This document shows, piece after piece, positions 31,244-40,065 of a stretch of DNA of 64,000 bases. The first letter of the stretch is position 1. The number at the start of each line of letters is the position of its first letter. The notes under the pieces are model-generated. The model was not told the origin of the DNA, did no database searches, and worked only from the letters and a program-made list of their open reading frames with translations. The DNA is from Halogeometricum sp. S1BR25-6 (lineage in GTDB: Archaea; Halobacteriota; Halobacteria; Halobacteriales; Haloferacaceae): the NCBI RefSeq assembly GCF_031624495.1, contig NZ_JAMQOP010000003.1, positions 434,001 through 498,000 of the forward strand, written 5' to 3'. A program made the translations under genes and the position numbers.

Positions 31244-34054
31244 TTACTGTCTCTCCGACCGCTGCCTTCCGAGCGACCGCTCTCGGTCCATCGGCCCACC
31301 GCGTTCGTCGCCGTCGGTCTGAATCTCGAAACGCGCGCCGCCGCTCTCGCTCTCCCCGACGGTCACGTTCCACCCGTGCGCGTGAGCGATAGTGCGGACG
31401 ATGCCGAGACCGAGCCCCGTCCCGTCGGGATTCGTCGAGACTCCGGGGTCGAACACGTCTTCTCTGTCCGCCTCGGGGATGCCGTCGCCGTCGTCTTCGA
31501 CGAAGAACCCGCCGTCGGTCAGGCGGCCGACGCGGACCGTGACGGCGTCACCGGACCCGTTCCGGCTGCTCGTGGCGCCGTGCTCGACCGAGTTCCGAAA
31601 CAGGTTCTCGAATAGCTGTCTCACGCGCCCTTCGTGCGCCTCGATGGTCCCGAGTCCGTCGGGCGTCTCCAGCGTCGCGTCGTTCCCGGCCGTCGCCGTC
31701 TCCCAGGCGGCCCGCACGACGCTCCCGAGGAGGACCGTCTCGAGTTCCTCGACCGGTTGGCCGTTCCGCGCGAGGTCGAGCATGTCCTCGATGATGCGGC
31801 GCATCCGCCGGTGGGCCTCCCCGATTCGCGTCAGTCGCTCCGCCACCGCGTCGTCGCCGCCGGCGGCGTGATTCGCCCGTAACAGCTCCACCTGCCCCGA
31901 CGCGAGATTCAGGGGGTTCCGCAGGTCGTGGCTCACGACGCTCGCGACCTGTTCGAGCTGCTCGTTCTGGTACTCCAACTCGCGCTCTCGGCGTCGGAGC
32001 AGTTGTTCGCGCTGGACGCGTTCGAGCGCGGCGTCCGCGTTCGACGCGAGCAAACGGGTGAGCGAGACGCGCGAATCGTCCAGGTCGTCGGGTTCCCACG
32101 ACCCGGCCATCAGGACACCCTCCTCGCCGATGGGGAAGATGACCTCGCTCCGCACCTGCGTCTCGGCGTTCAGCGCGTCGGGGTCCGCGCTCACGTCGTC
32201 GAACACCTCCGCCTCGCCGCTCTCGAACACCCGCCAGGCGATGCCCTCGCCGCGCGGCACCTCCCGTTTCTCGATCGTCTCCGCGGCCGCGTCCGACAGC
32301 GCTCGGGTGACGAGAGCGTCGCGGTCCTCGTCGTAGAACGCGGCGCCGGCCAGCGGGTAGCCGAGGATGTTCTCCGCGGCGTCGCTCACCACCCGCGCCA
32401 CGTCGTCGTACGTCCTCGCCGCCGTCAGCTCCCGGCTCGCGCTGTGGAGGGCGCTCAGCCGTTCTTGATACCGCGCCTGCGCCGTCACATCCGTCACGAC
32501 TACGACGACGCCCCGAATCGACTCCGTCTCCGCCGCCGTTCCCGCTCCCTCGAAATCGTCCGACAGTCGTTCGTGAAGCGGCGAGAGGTCGACTTCGATG
32601 TGCTCGACGTCGGAGGGGAGGTTCGCCGGGAGGCGGTGTCGTTCGTGCTCTCGCTCTCCACCGAGGATTCGGTCGATGCTCGCCGAGACTCGCCTGAACC
32701 CCTCGTCGTCGAGAACGTCGGCGTCGCGGAGGGCGGAGGCGGGACGGCCGACGAACTCCTCGGCGGGCATGTCCGTCCACGACTCGATGACGCGGTTGAC
32801 GAACGAGAAGCGGCGGTCCGTTCCGACGATGCACGCCCCCTGTCTGACGCTCTCCACGAGGCTCTCGTACCGGCGGAGTCGCTGTTCGTACTCCAGACGC
32901 TCGGTCACGTCGCGCGAGTTGACGACGACGCCGTCGATACTCTCGACGGGGTCCGCGCGCGCGACCGACTCCAGCCACACCCACGACCCGTCCGCGTGCC
33001 GGGCGCGAAAGCGCATCGTCTCGACGGTCGACCCCGTCGACTCGTGGAGTCGCTCGAACGTCGCTCGCACCCGCGTCTCGTCTGCGGGGTGGACGAACGA
33101 GCGAACGTTTTTCCCGACGACGTCCTCCGGTTCGATCCCCAGAATCCGTTCGCTCGACGGGCTCTGATAGCGAACGATTCCCTCCCGGTCGACGGTCGTC
33201 ACGAGGTCCGTCGAGCGTTCGATGAGCGCCTGAAACCGCTCTTCGGCGCGCTCTTCGTCGCTCATCTCGCGGACGGTGCCGAGCGTCGCCGGTTCGCCCT
33301 CGTATCGGATCCGCTGTACGTCGAACGTGCACCGCACCGTCTCTCCGTTCTTTCGGACGACCCGCGCCGTGTAGCGCGAGGGCGCCTCCCCGTCGTCGCT
33401 CGTCCGTCGCTCGGCGATGCGGCGGACCCGCGCCTCGTCGTCCGGATGGAGGAGGTCCCAGACCGCTCTTTCGCGCAGTTCGGACTCCTCGTAGCCGGTC
33501 AGTTCTCGGACCCGGCGGTTGACGAACCGGAATCGGTCTCCCTGATAAATGTAGATGGCGTCGTGCGTCCGTTCGACGACGGTGCGGTACAGCGCCTCGC
33601 TCTCGCGGAGTCGCCGCTCGGTCCGGTAGTGCTCGACGGCGTTGCGGATGCGGTTCGCGAGAAGTTCGTACTGCTCTCCGCGCGTCCGCTTTTGGATGTA
33701 GTCGGTGACGCCCGCCGAGATGGCCTCGCTGGCCACCTCCTCGCTCCCTCGACTGGTCAGGAGGACGAACGGCAGTTCCTCGTAGTGCTCCCGGACGCGT
33801 CTGAGAAGGTCGATTCCCGTCGTCTCTCCCATCTCGTAGTCGCTGACGACGCAGTCGACGGCCGCCGCGCGGCCCCCCGGTTCGGTTCTCACTTCGTTCT
33901 TCCCTGCATTTGCGTCCGCCAGACGGTCGAGCACCGCGGACGGATCCGTCTCGGTGACGACCTCGAATCCGCCGCGTCGCTCCAGGTGCGTCGCCGTCAG
34001 GTCGACGAACGCGGGGTCGTCGTCGACGTGCAACACGCGAACCGTCTCGGTCAT
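31244..34054 (-). CDS. Hybrid receiver-PAS-GAF sensor histidine kinase
   Basis: A 936-aa soluble sensor kinase. It starts with a CheY-like receiver (about residues 1-125; acidic site in VLHVDDDPAF, phospho-acceptor Asp in DCVVSDYEMGE). Three or four PAS domains follow (about 140-560, with LYRTVVERTHDAIYIYQGD as the first), then a GAF domain (about 575-715, ENILGYPLAGAAFYDED). The HisKA box is VVSHDLRNPLNLASG (His about 737), and the ATPase domain has LFRNSVEHG, DDGDGIPE and GTGLGLGIV. It lacks transmembrane segments, so it senses cytoplasmic cues such as redox or light through PAS/GAF cofactors. The ATG at 34054 fits a TATA box 26 bases upstream. No response regulator lies alongside; haloarchaeal kinases of this form often act through distant output proteins. 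Confidence 0.9.
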   Translation of the reverse strand: MTETVRVLHVDDDPAFVDLTATHLERRGGFEVVTETDPSAVLDRLADANAGKNEVRTEPGGRAAAVDCVVSDYEMGETTGIDLLRRVREHYEELPFVLLTSRGSEEVASEAISAGVTDYIQKRTRGEQYELLANRIRNAVEHYRTERRLRESEALYRTVVERTHDAIYIYQGDRFRFVNRRVRELTGYEESELRERAVWDLLHPDDEARVRRIAERRTSDDGEAPSRYTARVVRKNGETVRCTFDVQRIRYEGEPATLGTVREMSDEERAEERFQALIERSTDLVTTVDREGIVRYQSPSSERILGIEPEDVVGKNVRSFVHPADETRVRATFERLHESTGSTVETMRFRARHADGSWVWLESVARADPVESIDGVVVNSRDVTERLEYEQRLRRYESLVESVRQGACIVGTDRRFSFVNRVIESWTDMPAEEFVGRPASALRDADVLDDEGFRRVSASIDRILGGEREHERHRLPANLPSDVEHIEVDLSPLHERLSDDFEGAGTAAETESIRGVVVVVTDVTAQARYQERLSALHSASRELTAARTYDDVARVVSDAAENILGYPLAGAAFYDEDRDALVTRALSDAAAETIEKREVPRGEGIAWRVFESGEAEVFDDVSADPDALNAETQVRSEVIFPIGEEGVLMAGSWEPDDLDDSRVSLTRLLASNADAALERVQREQLLRRRERELEYQNEQLEQVASVVSHDLRNPLNLASGQVELLRANHAAGGDDAVAERLTRIGEAHRRMRRIIEDMLDLARNGQPVEELETVLLGSVVRAAWETATAGNDATLETPDGLGTIEAHEGRVRQLFENLFRNSVEHGATSSRNGSGDAVTVRVGRLTDGGFFVEDDGDGIPEADREDVFDPGVSTNPDGTGLGLGIVRTIAHAHGWNVTVGESESGGARFEIQTDGDERGGPMDRERSLGRQRSERQ

Positions 34055-34076
34055 TGAAACTAATTGACCAGTGAAG

Positions 34077-34083
34077 TATTTAT
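34077..34083 (-). promoter_or_regulatory. TATA box of the histidine kinase gene
   Basis: ATAAATA on the minus strand, centred 26 bases before the ATG at 34054; predicts a leaderless mRNA. Confidence 0.6.
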
Positions 34084-34183
34084 GAGTTGTCACCATATCG
34101 CAAGGTTCGCCGACGAGCGGGTTCGTCGCAGTCTCCCGGATACGTCCGTTCAGGCCGTCTCGCGTGGATGGTTTCGACCGGGA

Positions 34184-34202
34184 CACCACCGTGTCCGCTG
34201 TT
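34184..34202 (-). repeat. Isolated origin-type repeat
   Basis: The minus strand reads AACAGCGGACACGGTGGTG, identical to the origin consensus, about 30 kb from the orc cluster and in the 174-bp gap between the kinase and an SDR gene. Confidence 0.8.
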
Positions 34203-34228
34203 ATTCCCCGCCGCGCGTCACCGAGGAT

Positions 34229-35011
34229 TCAGTCCACGTGTCCGCCTCCGTCGACCCACACGGTTTCGCCGGTGACGTAGGAGGCGTTCTCGCTTGCGAG
34301 ATAGAGGTACGCGCTCGCCAACTCTTCGGGGTCGGCCGCGCGGTGCGGCAGACCGGGCGTCTCGCCCTCCGGTTCCATCTCTTCGGCCTCCTCGGCCCAC
34401 CCCTCGCGTATCTCGGTGGCGACGGGGCCGGGCGCGACGGCGTTCACCCGAACGTTCTCGGGAGCGAGTTCGAGGGCGGCGCTCCGCGTCACCATCCGAA
34501 TCGCACCCTTCGACGCTCCGTAGTGGGCGTGGTCCCACTCCGCGCGCCCCTGCGTGCTTGACGAGGTGTTGATGACGACGCCCTCGACCCCGCGGTCGAT
34601 CATGTCGTTCGCGGCGTACTGCGTGCCGAAGAACGCCCCGCGTGCGTTGACGCCGTACACGTCGTCGAACTCCTCGGGCGTCACGTCCCTGAACCGGGTC
34701 TTGGTGTAGAGGCCCGCGTTGTTGACCATCACGTCCACGCCGCCGTACTCGCGAGCGTGGTCGACGAGGGCCTCCAGTTCGGCCGGGTCCGACACGTCGC
34801 ACTCGACGTAGTCGGCCTCGCCGCCCCGTTCTCGAATCTCTTCGTGGGTCGGCAACTCGGCGTCGGGGTCCTTGGGTTCGCTCTGCAAGTCCGCGTTCAC
34901 GACCAGTGCGCCCGCCTCGCCGAACGCGAGAGCGACCGCTCGACCGATACCCGAACTGCCGCCGGTGACGACGACCGTCTCCTCGGAGAAGTCCGCCTCG
35001 ATTCGTCCCAT
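34229..35011 (-). CDS. SDR-family oxidoreductase
   Basis: A 260-aa classical short-chain dehydrogenase. GGSSGIGRAVAL (about residues 17-28) binds the cofactor, NNAG (about 98) and the Ser before HYGASKGAI (Tyr and Lys of YxxxK, about 167-171) form the active site. VNAVAPGPVATEI and the C-terminal SYVTGETVWVDGGGHVD are typical of 3-oxoacyl-ACP reductase or glucose-dehydrogenase-like members. An acidic residue pattern after the second strand (NADLQ) favours NAD. The ATG at 35011 is preferred to a GTG two codons upstream. Substrate unknown. Confidence 0.88.
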   Translation of the reverse strand: MGRIEADFSEETVVVTGGSSGIGRAVALAFGEAGALVVNADLQSEPKDPDAELPTHEEIRERGGEADYVECDVSDPAELEALVDHAREYGGVDVMVNNAGLYTKTRFRDVTPEEFDDVYGVNARGAFFGTQYAANDMIDRGVEGVVINTSSSTQGRAEWDHAHYGASKGAIRMVTRSAALELAPENVRVNAVAPGPVATEIREGWAEEAEEMEPEGETPGLPHRAADPEELASAYLYLASENASYVTGETVWVDGGGHVD

Positions 35012-35079
35012 ACCCACCGTACGGGCGGGACGTTCAAGATACGTGTGGCAGTGGCAGTTCGGGGCGACTCCGGCGCCGG

Positions 35080-36630
35080 CTACGAGGGTTTCTCGAACGG
35101 CGACCGGGCGCCGTCGGGTTCGTTACCGGGGAGGGTGATGAGGTTCCGGCGGCCGAGCGATATCTTCGTGATTCGTCCCTCGTCGGCCATCGACGAGAGA
35201 ACGCGGCTGACCGTCGCCTTCGACCACCCGGTCTCGGAGACGATGGCGCTCTGCTCCAGTCGACCGCCCGCCTCTTCGAGGATGACGATCACCTCGTCCT
35301 CGCGGGTGAGCGGTTCGTCGTACTGCTCCGACTCTTCGCGTTCGGTGGCGGAGTCTGCGGATTCCGCGGCGTTCGCTCCCTCCGCTCCCGCCGGTTCGGC
35401 CGTCGACTCGGCGGTCGTCCCCGGCGCCTCGGACCGGTCCGCCAACTGCGACGGGACGATGGCGGCACCGCCGGTTCCGTCGCCGTCGTCCGACTCCGTC
35501 GCGGGCGCGGCCCCGCCGCGGCGGCGCCACCAGAAGTAGCCGCCGCCGGCGGCGAGGACCACCGTCCCGACGAACGCGAGGCCCGCGCCCGACGAGACGG
35601 GCGCGCCGGGTTCGGGCGCCTCGCCCGGGTCGCTCCCGTTCTCTATCTCGACGCGGTCGCTCGTCCCGTCGCCGTCGGTGTCGGCGCTGTTGGGGTCGGT
35701 CCCGTGGACGTTCACCTCGGCGCCGTCGTTGAGACCGTCGCCGTCGGTGTCGGCCTTGTTCGGGTTCGTCTCGTAGGTATTGACCTCCGCGGCGTCGTCC
35801 AGATTGTCCTCGTCGGTGTCGGCCTTGTTCGGGTCGGTCTCGTAGGTGTTGATCTCCTCGCCGTCGCTGAGACCGTCGCCGTCGGTGTCGGCCTTGTTCG
35901 GGTTCGTCCCGTACGTATTGACCTCTTCGCCGTCGTCGAGTCCGTCGCCGTCGCTGTCGGCTTCGGAGGGCGACGTGGAGTACTGGTTTATCTCGGGACC
36001 GTCGTCGAGTCCGTCGCCGTCGGTGTCCGACTTCGTCGGGTTCGTCTCGTACGTTCTGATCTCCGCGGTGTCGTCGAGTCCGTCGCTGTCGGTGTCGGCG
36101 CTGGTCGGGTCGGTCCCGTGCGTGTTCACCTCCGCGCCGTCGTCGAGACCGTCGTCGTCCGTGTCGGCGTTTTTGAACCCGGTCTCGCCCGAGACTTCCT
36201 CCGCGTTCGAGAGGCCGTCACCGTCCACGTCGCCGTCCTTCGTCATGACGAACACCGCGCTCTCGACGAGCGTCCGCCGTCCGTCCGTTCCGTTGACGAA
36301 GACGTCCTGCGCTCCGGTGACCCCGTCGGGCCAGTTCTGCACCGATATCGTCAGATTCGCTCCGCCGTTCGCGGGCGCGCAGGTGACCGTCCGGTTCCCG
36401 TCCGCGGGGCCGATACAAACCGACGCGGACGAGGAGAGCGGCCTGTCGGTCCGGACGCGAAGGTCGGTCTGCGACGACTGCCAGACGTAGGCGGTGCCGT
36501 CTATCGTGGCGACGGATTGAGACGTGACTGTCGCCTCGGGGGCGGCCGCGACCGGCGCGCCGACGGCCCCGAAGAGGACCAACGCGGCCGCGGCGAACGA
36601 AAGTACGGAACGAAGCGCGGGTGGAGACAT
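35080..36630 (-). CDS. Transmembrane regulator: extracellular Asp/Gly repeats, intracellular winged helix
   Basis: A 516-aa protein with a signal peptide (residues 1-29), an N-terminal beta domain with two Cys (about 72 and 84), then about nine ~21-residue repeats of the pattern DTDGDGLDDGAEVNTYGTNP (about 130-330), the thrombospondin type 3 / EF-like Ca2+-binding form. A single helix (about 345-366, VSSGAGLAFVGTVVLAAGG) ending in WWRRR crosses the membrane. A disordered acidic linker leads to a winged helix (about 438-500: LTREDEVIVILEEAGGRLEQ, then SAIVSETGWSKATVSRVLS and DEGRITKISLGRRNLITLP), close to haloarchaeal MarR-like HTH domains. The orientation puts calcium-type repeats outside and DNA binding inside, a one-component transmembrane sensor by inference. 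Targets are unknown. Confidence 0.85.
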   Translation of the reverse strand: MSPPALRSVLSFAAAALVLFGAVGAPVAAAPEATVTSQSVATIDGTAYVWQSSQTDLRVRTDRPLSSSASVCIGPADGNRTVTCAPANGGANLTISVQNWPDGVTGAQDVFVNGTDGRRTLVESAVFVMTKDGDVDGDGLSNAEEVSGETGFKNADTDDDGLDDGAEVNTHGTDPTSADTDSDGLDDTAEIRTYETNPTKSDTDGDGLDDGPEINQYSTSPSEADSDGDGLDDGEEVNTYGTNPNKADTDGDGLSDGEEINTYETDPNKADTDEDNLDDAAEVNTYETNPNKADTDGDGLNDGAEVNVHGTDPNSADTDGDGTSDRVEIENGSDPGEAPEPGAPVSSGAGLAFVGTVVLAAGGGYFWWRRRGGAAPATESDDGDGTGGAAIVPSQLADRSEAPGTTAESTAEPAGAEGANAAESADSATEREESEQYDEPLTREDEVIVILEEAGGRLEQSAIVSETGWSKATVSRVLSSMADEGRITKISLGRRNLITLPGNEPDGARSPFEKPS

Positions 36631-37507
36631 CTTTTCGGTTCCTGTCTTCTCTACTGTCGTCGCGTTCGACTCAAAAACTTACTGGATACTGTTGGAATAT
36701 CAGTATAATGTGATGCTAAATCGGTCGCGCAAAATCGAAATTCACTATTCTAGTATTCATCGACGAGTCGCAGTCGCTCGCTATGCGGACTCTCGACGGT
36801 CGTTCGAGCGGTATTTCGCCGTCTACCGGCTCGACCGATGAAACAGTTCTCGTTTCTAATCTGTTAACTCCGGCTGGCTCCGCGGAACAGTCCTGAAACA
36901 GTGGAAGTGTACGTAACGAGTGTTACCCACTTTATCCTCGGACGTGTTCGTACCATTCGGTGGCATCGTAAGGACTTCCCGACGCGTCGCGGCCGCATCA
37001 CCCGCCGCCGCTCAGACGCGTACAGAGGGTCCGAGCCATCGTCAGGCGACAGAAGCGCGCGGCTCCGGACGACCACTGCCGGTCTGGAGGACCCCACTCC
37101 GGGCACCGGCCCGAACTCCCGTCCCGCCGTTTCCCCACGACGGCGTCCCCATCCCGCATCTCCGGGAGTTCCCCCGTCGCATCCCCAGCGACCCACTGTG
37201 TTCGTCCGATTCCCGCATCGGCCAACGTCCGCGCGACGTCACATCCCCATCGACGTTCTGCGCGCGGTCGCGCTCGGTGCCCGGACGCCGTCCGGTGCGG
37301 CGCGCTCTCGACTGCTAGCCGGGCTCCCCACCCCGGCGTTTTCCTTTCGGACCGCGAACTCGACAGCGATTTCTCCGCGTCTTGAGAGGCCGTCACACGG
37401 TTTGTAGCGACCTAAGCGCGCCTGTTTCGATTCAATTCGCTCGAAACGGTGAAACCGCTCGCAACGGGCGCCGGGGCCTTTATTCCTCGCCGTCGTCTGC
37501 CGATTCG
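36631..37507. other. Intergenic region, no gene supported
   Basis: About 36690-36890 is AT-rich and probably holds promoter DNA for the membrane regulator (minus). The small dyad GTAAC-GAGT-GTTAC is at 36911-36924. The GC-rich remainder (about 36950-37440) has only Arg/Pro-rich open frames without coding character. A TATA box for the downstream lipoprotein is at 37478-37485. Confidence 0.45.
37478..37485 (+). promoter_or_regulatory. TATA box of the lipoprotein gene
   Basis: CTTTATTC centred 27 bases before the ATG at 37508; predicts a leaderless mRNA. Confidence 0.55.
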
Positions 37508-37867
37508 ATGGTAGATAGAAAGATCGTGGCTGCCGGACTCGTCGCGGCGCTCATGCTACTCGCAGGGTGCTCGGGTTCCGGCGGCGCGGGCGAAGCGGGT
37601 ACAGGTTCTGAAGTCACGACCTCGGCGAGCGAGGAGACGACGGCCGAGATGGAATCCACCGAGGAGGAGTCCATGATGGAGGAGACAGAAGAGGCGTCCG
37701 CGATGGACGAAACCGAAGAAGAGGCTACGATGGAGGAGACCGAAGAGGACTCCATGATGAACGAGACCGAGGAGAACTCCTCGATGGAGGAGACGGACAT
37801 CCCCGAGGAGAACGAGACGATCAACGTCGAGAACGAGACGGACACCGAAACCGAAGCCTCGGCCTGA
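37508..37867 (+). CDS. Met/Glu-rich lipoprotein
   Basis: A 119-aa exported lipoprotein: charged start MVDRK, hydrophobic helix (residues 6-18) and lipobox LLAGC with the lipidated Cys near residue 20. After a Gly/Ser spacer the chain is an acidic tandem repeat built on (M)EETEE units with paired methionines: SMMEETEEASAMDETEEEAT and so on, about residues 48-95. NxT sites follow near the C-terminus. No known domain. Clustered Met could bind Cu+ or act as an oxidant sink, and the acidic repeats could bind cations, but this is inference; it may just be a flexible cell-surface spacer. Confidence 0.75.
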   Translation: MVDRKIVAAGLVAALMLLAGCSGSGGAGEAGTGSEVTTSASEETTAEMESTEEESMMEETEEASAMDETEEEATMEETEEDSMMNETEENSSMEETDIPEENETINVENETDTETEASA

Positions 37868-37961
37868 TCGAGGCGCTCCCGACTCGGCTCTCCACTGACA
37901 CCTGACACCATCGAACGCGCGCGTGCGGTCCCCGCGTTGGATGGCCCTTCGATACGACTTT

Positions 37962-38807
37962 TTACTCGTTCAGTCGCGACATCTCCTCGTCCGTGAGGTC
38001 GAGGTGCGTCGCGCCGACGTTCTGCTTCAGGTGCTCGACGTCGGCCGTCCCGGGGATGGGAAGCGTCACCGGGGAGTGTTCGAGCAACCACGCCAGCATC
38101 ACCTGGTACCGCGTCGCGTCGCGTTCCGAGGCGACGTCTTCGAGCGCCTCGGACTTCGCGTCGACGTCGCCCGCCGCGAGCGGCGACCACGGGATGAACC
38201 CGATATCGTACTCCTCGCAGGCCGCCAGCACGTCGTCGTCCTCGCGGTGCCCGAGGTTGAAGCGGTTCTGCACCGTCGCGACGTCGACGATGTCCCGCGC
38301 CGTCTCCAACTGCTCGACGCTGACGTTGCTGAGACCGACGTGCCCGATAACGCCCTCGTCTTTCAGTTCGGCCAGCGCCGTCACCGACTCCTCGAAGTCG
38401 ACGTCCGGGTCGGGGCGGTGGTACTGGTAGAGGTCTATCTTCTCGACGCCGAGGCGGTCCAGACTACAGAGGTGCGCGTTGCGGAGGTAGTCGGGGTCGC
38501 CGCGGGGAAGCCAGTCTCCATCGCGGTTGCGGAGGAGGCCGCCCTTCGTCGCCACCACGAGGTCCTCCGGGTACGGCGCGAGGGACTCGCGGATGAGGCG
38601 TTCGCTCACGCCCGGTCCGTAGGAGTCCGCGGTATCGACGAAGTCGATGCCGAGGTTCGTCGCCGTCTGGAGGACGTGTTCGGCGTCCGCCTCGTCGTCG
38701 GGACGGCCGATGATGTCCTCGCCGGTGAGTCGCATCGCGCCGAACCCGAGTCGGTGGACCGTCAGTTCGCCGCCGATGTCGAACGTACCGCTTTCGTTTT
38801 GAAGCAT
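37962..38807 (-). CDS. Aldo/keto reductase
   Basis: A 281-aa TIM-barrel NADPH-dependent oxidoreductase. GFGAMRLTGEDIIG begins the barrel, GIDFVDTADSYGPGVSE carries the catalytic Asp and Tyr, VVATKGG the Lys and LYQYHRPDP the His; GLSNVSVEQL and PIPGTADVEHLKQNV are the cofactor-binding loops. It resembles pyridoxal reductase or the YajO/PdxI type more than sugar reductases. It stands alone, convergent with the lipoprotein gene. Substrate unknown. Confidence 0.9.
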   Translation of the reverse strand: MLQNESGTFDIGGELTVHRLGFGAMRLTGEDIIGRPDDEADAEHVLQTATNLGIDFVDTADSYGPGVSERLIRESLAPYPEDLVVATKGGLLRNRDGDWLPRGDPDYLRNAHLCSLDRLGVEKIDLYQYHRPDPDVDFEESVTALAELKDEGVIGHVGLSNVSVEQLETARDIVDVATVQNRFNLGHREDDDVLAACEEYDIGFIPWSPLAAGDVDAKSEALEDVASERDATRYQVMLAWLLEHSPVTLPIPGTADVEHLKQNVGATHLDLTDEEMSRLNE

Positions 38808-39165
38808 CCCCTCAGCCGACGGACGGGAGGGTGGTAAACGGTGTGGCCCTGCGACCGATTCACACGAATTCGGCGCCGAGACGGTCCCTCGGCGTCAGAC
38901 GCGCGGCGGACGCGACACAAGACTTTTATTCAATCTCACGTACGTGTTGGTACGGTGAACGAGCGGCGGTCCGCGGGCGCGACGGGTAGGGGTACTTGAC
39001 GCGCACGCCGCTGCCGCTCACTCCTACTTTCATGGAATCGACCGGAGAGCGGCGGCTCCGCCGGGGGTTTCGACCTTTCGAGAACGTCGGAAGGCGGCCA
39101 CTCGTTCACGCTGTTCTCGTCGTCGGCACAACGTCCGAGTTGGGCTCGATGACTGTCCCGCCTCC
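38808..39165. other. Intergenic, promoter-like element only
   Basis: CTTTTATTC at 38923-38931 could be a TATA box in either direction (GAATAAAAG on the minus strand, toward the reductase). No gene or RNA is recognised. Confidence 0.35.
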
Positions 39166-39951
39166 CTACACCTCGGGCGTCTCCATCACCTGCGGGACGC
39201 CCTGCGCGACAACCGTTTCGCCGACGACGTACGACGACGCCGGCGCGGCGAGAAACTGCGCGATGTCGGCTATCTCCTCGGTGGTGCCGATGCGTCGCTC
39301 CACCTCCTCGCGGTCGATGTTCTCGGCGGAGACGCCCATCTGTGATTCGACGCCCGGCGTGGCGACGAACCCCGGCGCGATGCAGTTCACGCGCACGCCC
39401 TCGCCGGCCCACTCGTACGAGAGGCTGGTAGTGAGGTTGACGACGCCCGCCTTCGCCGCCCCGTAGTGGCTCATCATCGGCGACCCCTGCGTTCCGGCGA
39501 CGCTGGCGAAGTTGACGACCGTGCCGCCGCCGTCTTTCAGGTGCTCGCCGGCCGCCTGCGTGCAGTGGTACGTCCCGGTGAGGTTGATGCCCACGATGGT
39601 TTCCCACCCGTTCTCGGAGATGTCGTCGAACGGCGCCATGAACGATGCGCCCGCGTTGTTCACGAGGCAGTCGAGGCCGCCGAACTCCTCGACGGTGGCC
39701 TCGACGAGGGCGTCGACGGCGTCGCGGTCGGTCACGTCGCACTCGACGGCCAGGGCGCGTCCGCCGTCGCCGCCGGCGCTCTCCTCGTTGATTCCCTCCG
39801 CCACGGGGTCGACGTTCTCCTGTTCGCGCGAGCAGACGACCACGTCCGCGCCCTCGGCGGCGAATCGCTCGGCGATGGTCTTCCCGATACCGCTGGACGC
39901 GCCCGTGACGATAGCCGTCTGTCCGTCGACGGAGAATCGGTCGGCCGTCAT
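39166..39951 (-). CDS. SDR-family oxidoreductase
   Basis: A 261-aa classical SDR: TGASSGIGKTIAERF (about residues 15-29), LVNNAGASF (about 96), Ser/Tyr/Lys site with HYGAAKAGVVNL (Tyr about 164, Lys about 168), VNCIAPGFVATPGVE and SSYVVGETVVAQG. It is close to 2,4-dienoyl-CoA reductase or 3-hydroxyacyl-CoA dehydrogenase type members and lies 114 bases downstream of an acyl-CoA dehydrogenase on the same strand, which fits a role in fatty- or hydroxy-acid breakdown. The ATG at 39951 removes a 20-residue unconserved extension. Confidence 0.88.
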   Translation of the reverse strand: MTADRFSVDGQTAIVTGASSGIGKTIAERFAAEGADVVVCSREQENVDPVAEGINEESAGGDGGRALAVECDVTDRDAVDALVEATVEEFGGLDCLVNNAGASFMAPFDDISENGWETIVGINLTGTYHCTQAAGEHLKDGGGTVVNFASVAGTQGSPMMSHYGAAKAGVVNLTTSLSYEWAGEGVRVNCIAPGFVATPGVESQMGVSAENIDREEVERRIGTTEEIADIAQFLAAPASSYVVGETVVAQGVPQVMETPEV

Positions 39952-40065
39952 CGCCGCGCCTCCGCTGAATTGCGTGTCATCACAGTCCGGCTCTCGTGCG
40001 TTGGTAATCAAACCCCGGCTTGAGTTAGCAGCGTAAAACAGAACCCGTCCGGGAGGGGTATCGGT

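Noticed and set aside
35640..36230. Repeats in the regulator gene considered as a CRISPR-like array
   Set aside because: They are coding, degenerate at codon level, and translate to Asp/Gly calcium-type repeats with no spacers.
36901..37407. Several open frames upstream of the lipoprotein gene
   Set aside because: Pro/Arg-rich on both strands with no haloarchaeal acidic character; no support as genes.
38923..38990. Promoter-like TATA followed by a 14-codon GTG frame
   Set aside because: Too short and without coding bias; the element may serve the reductase on the other strand.
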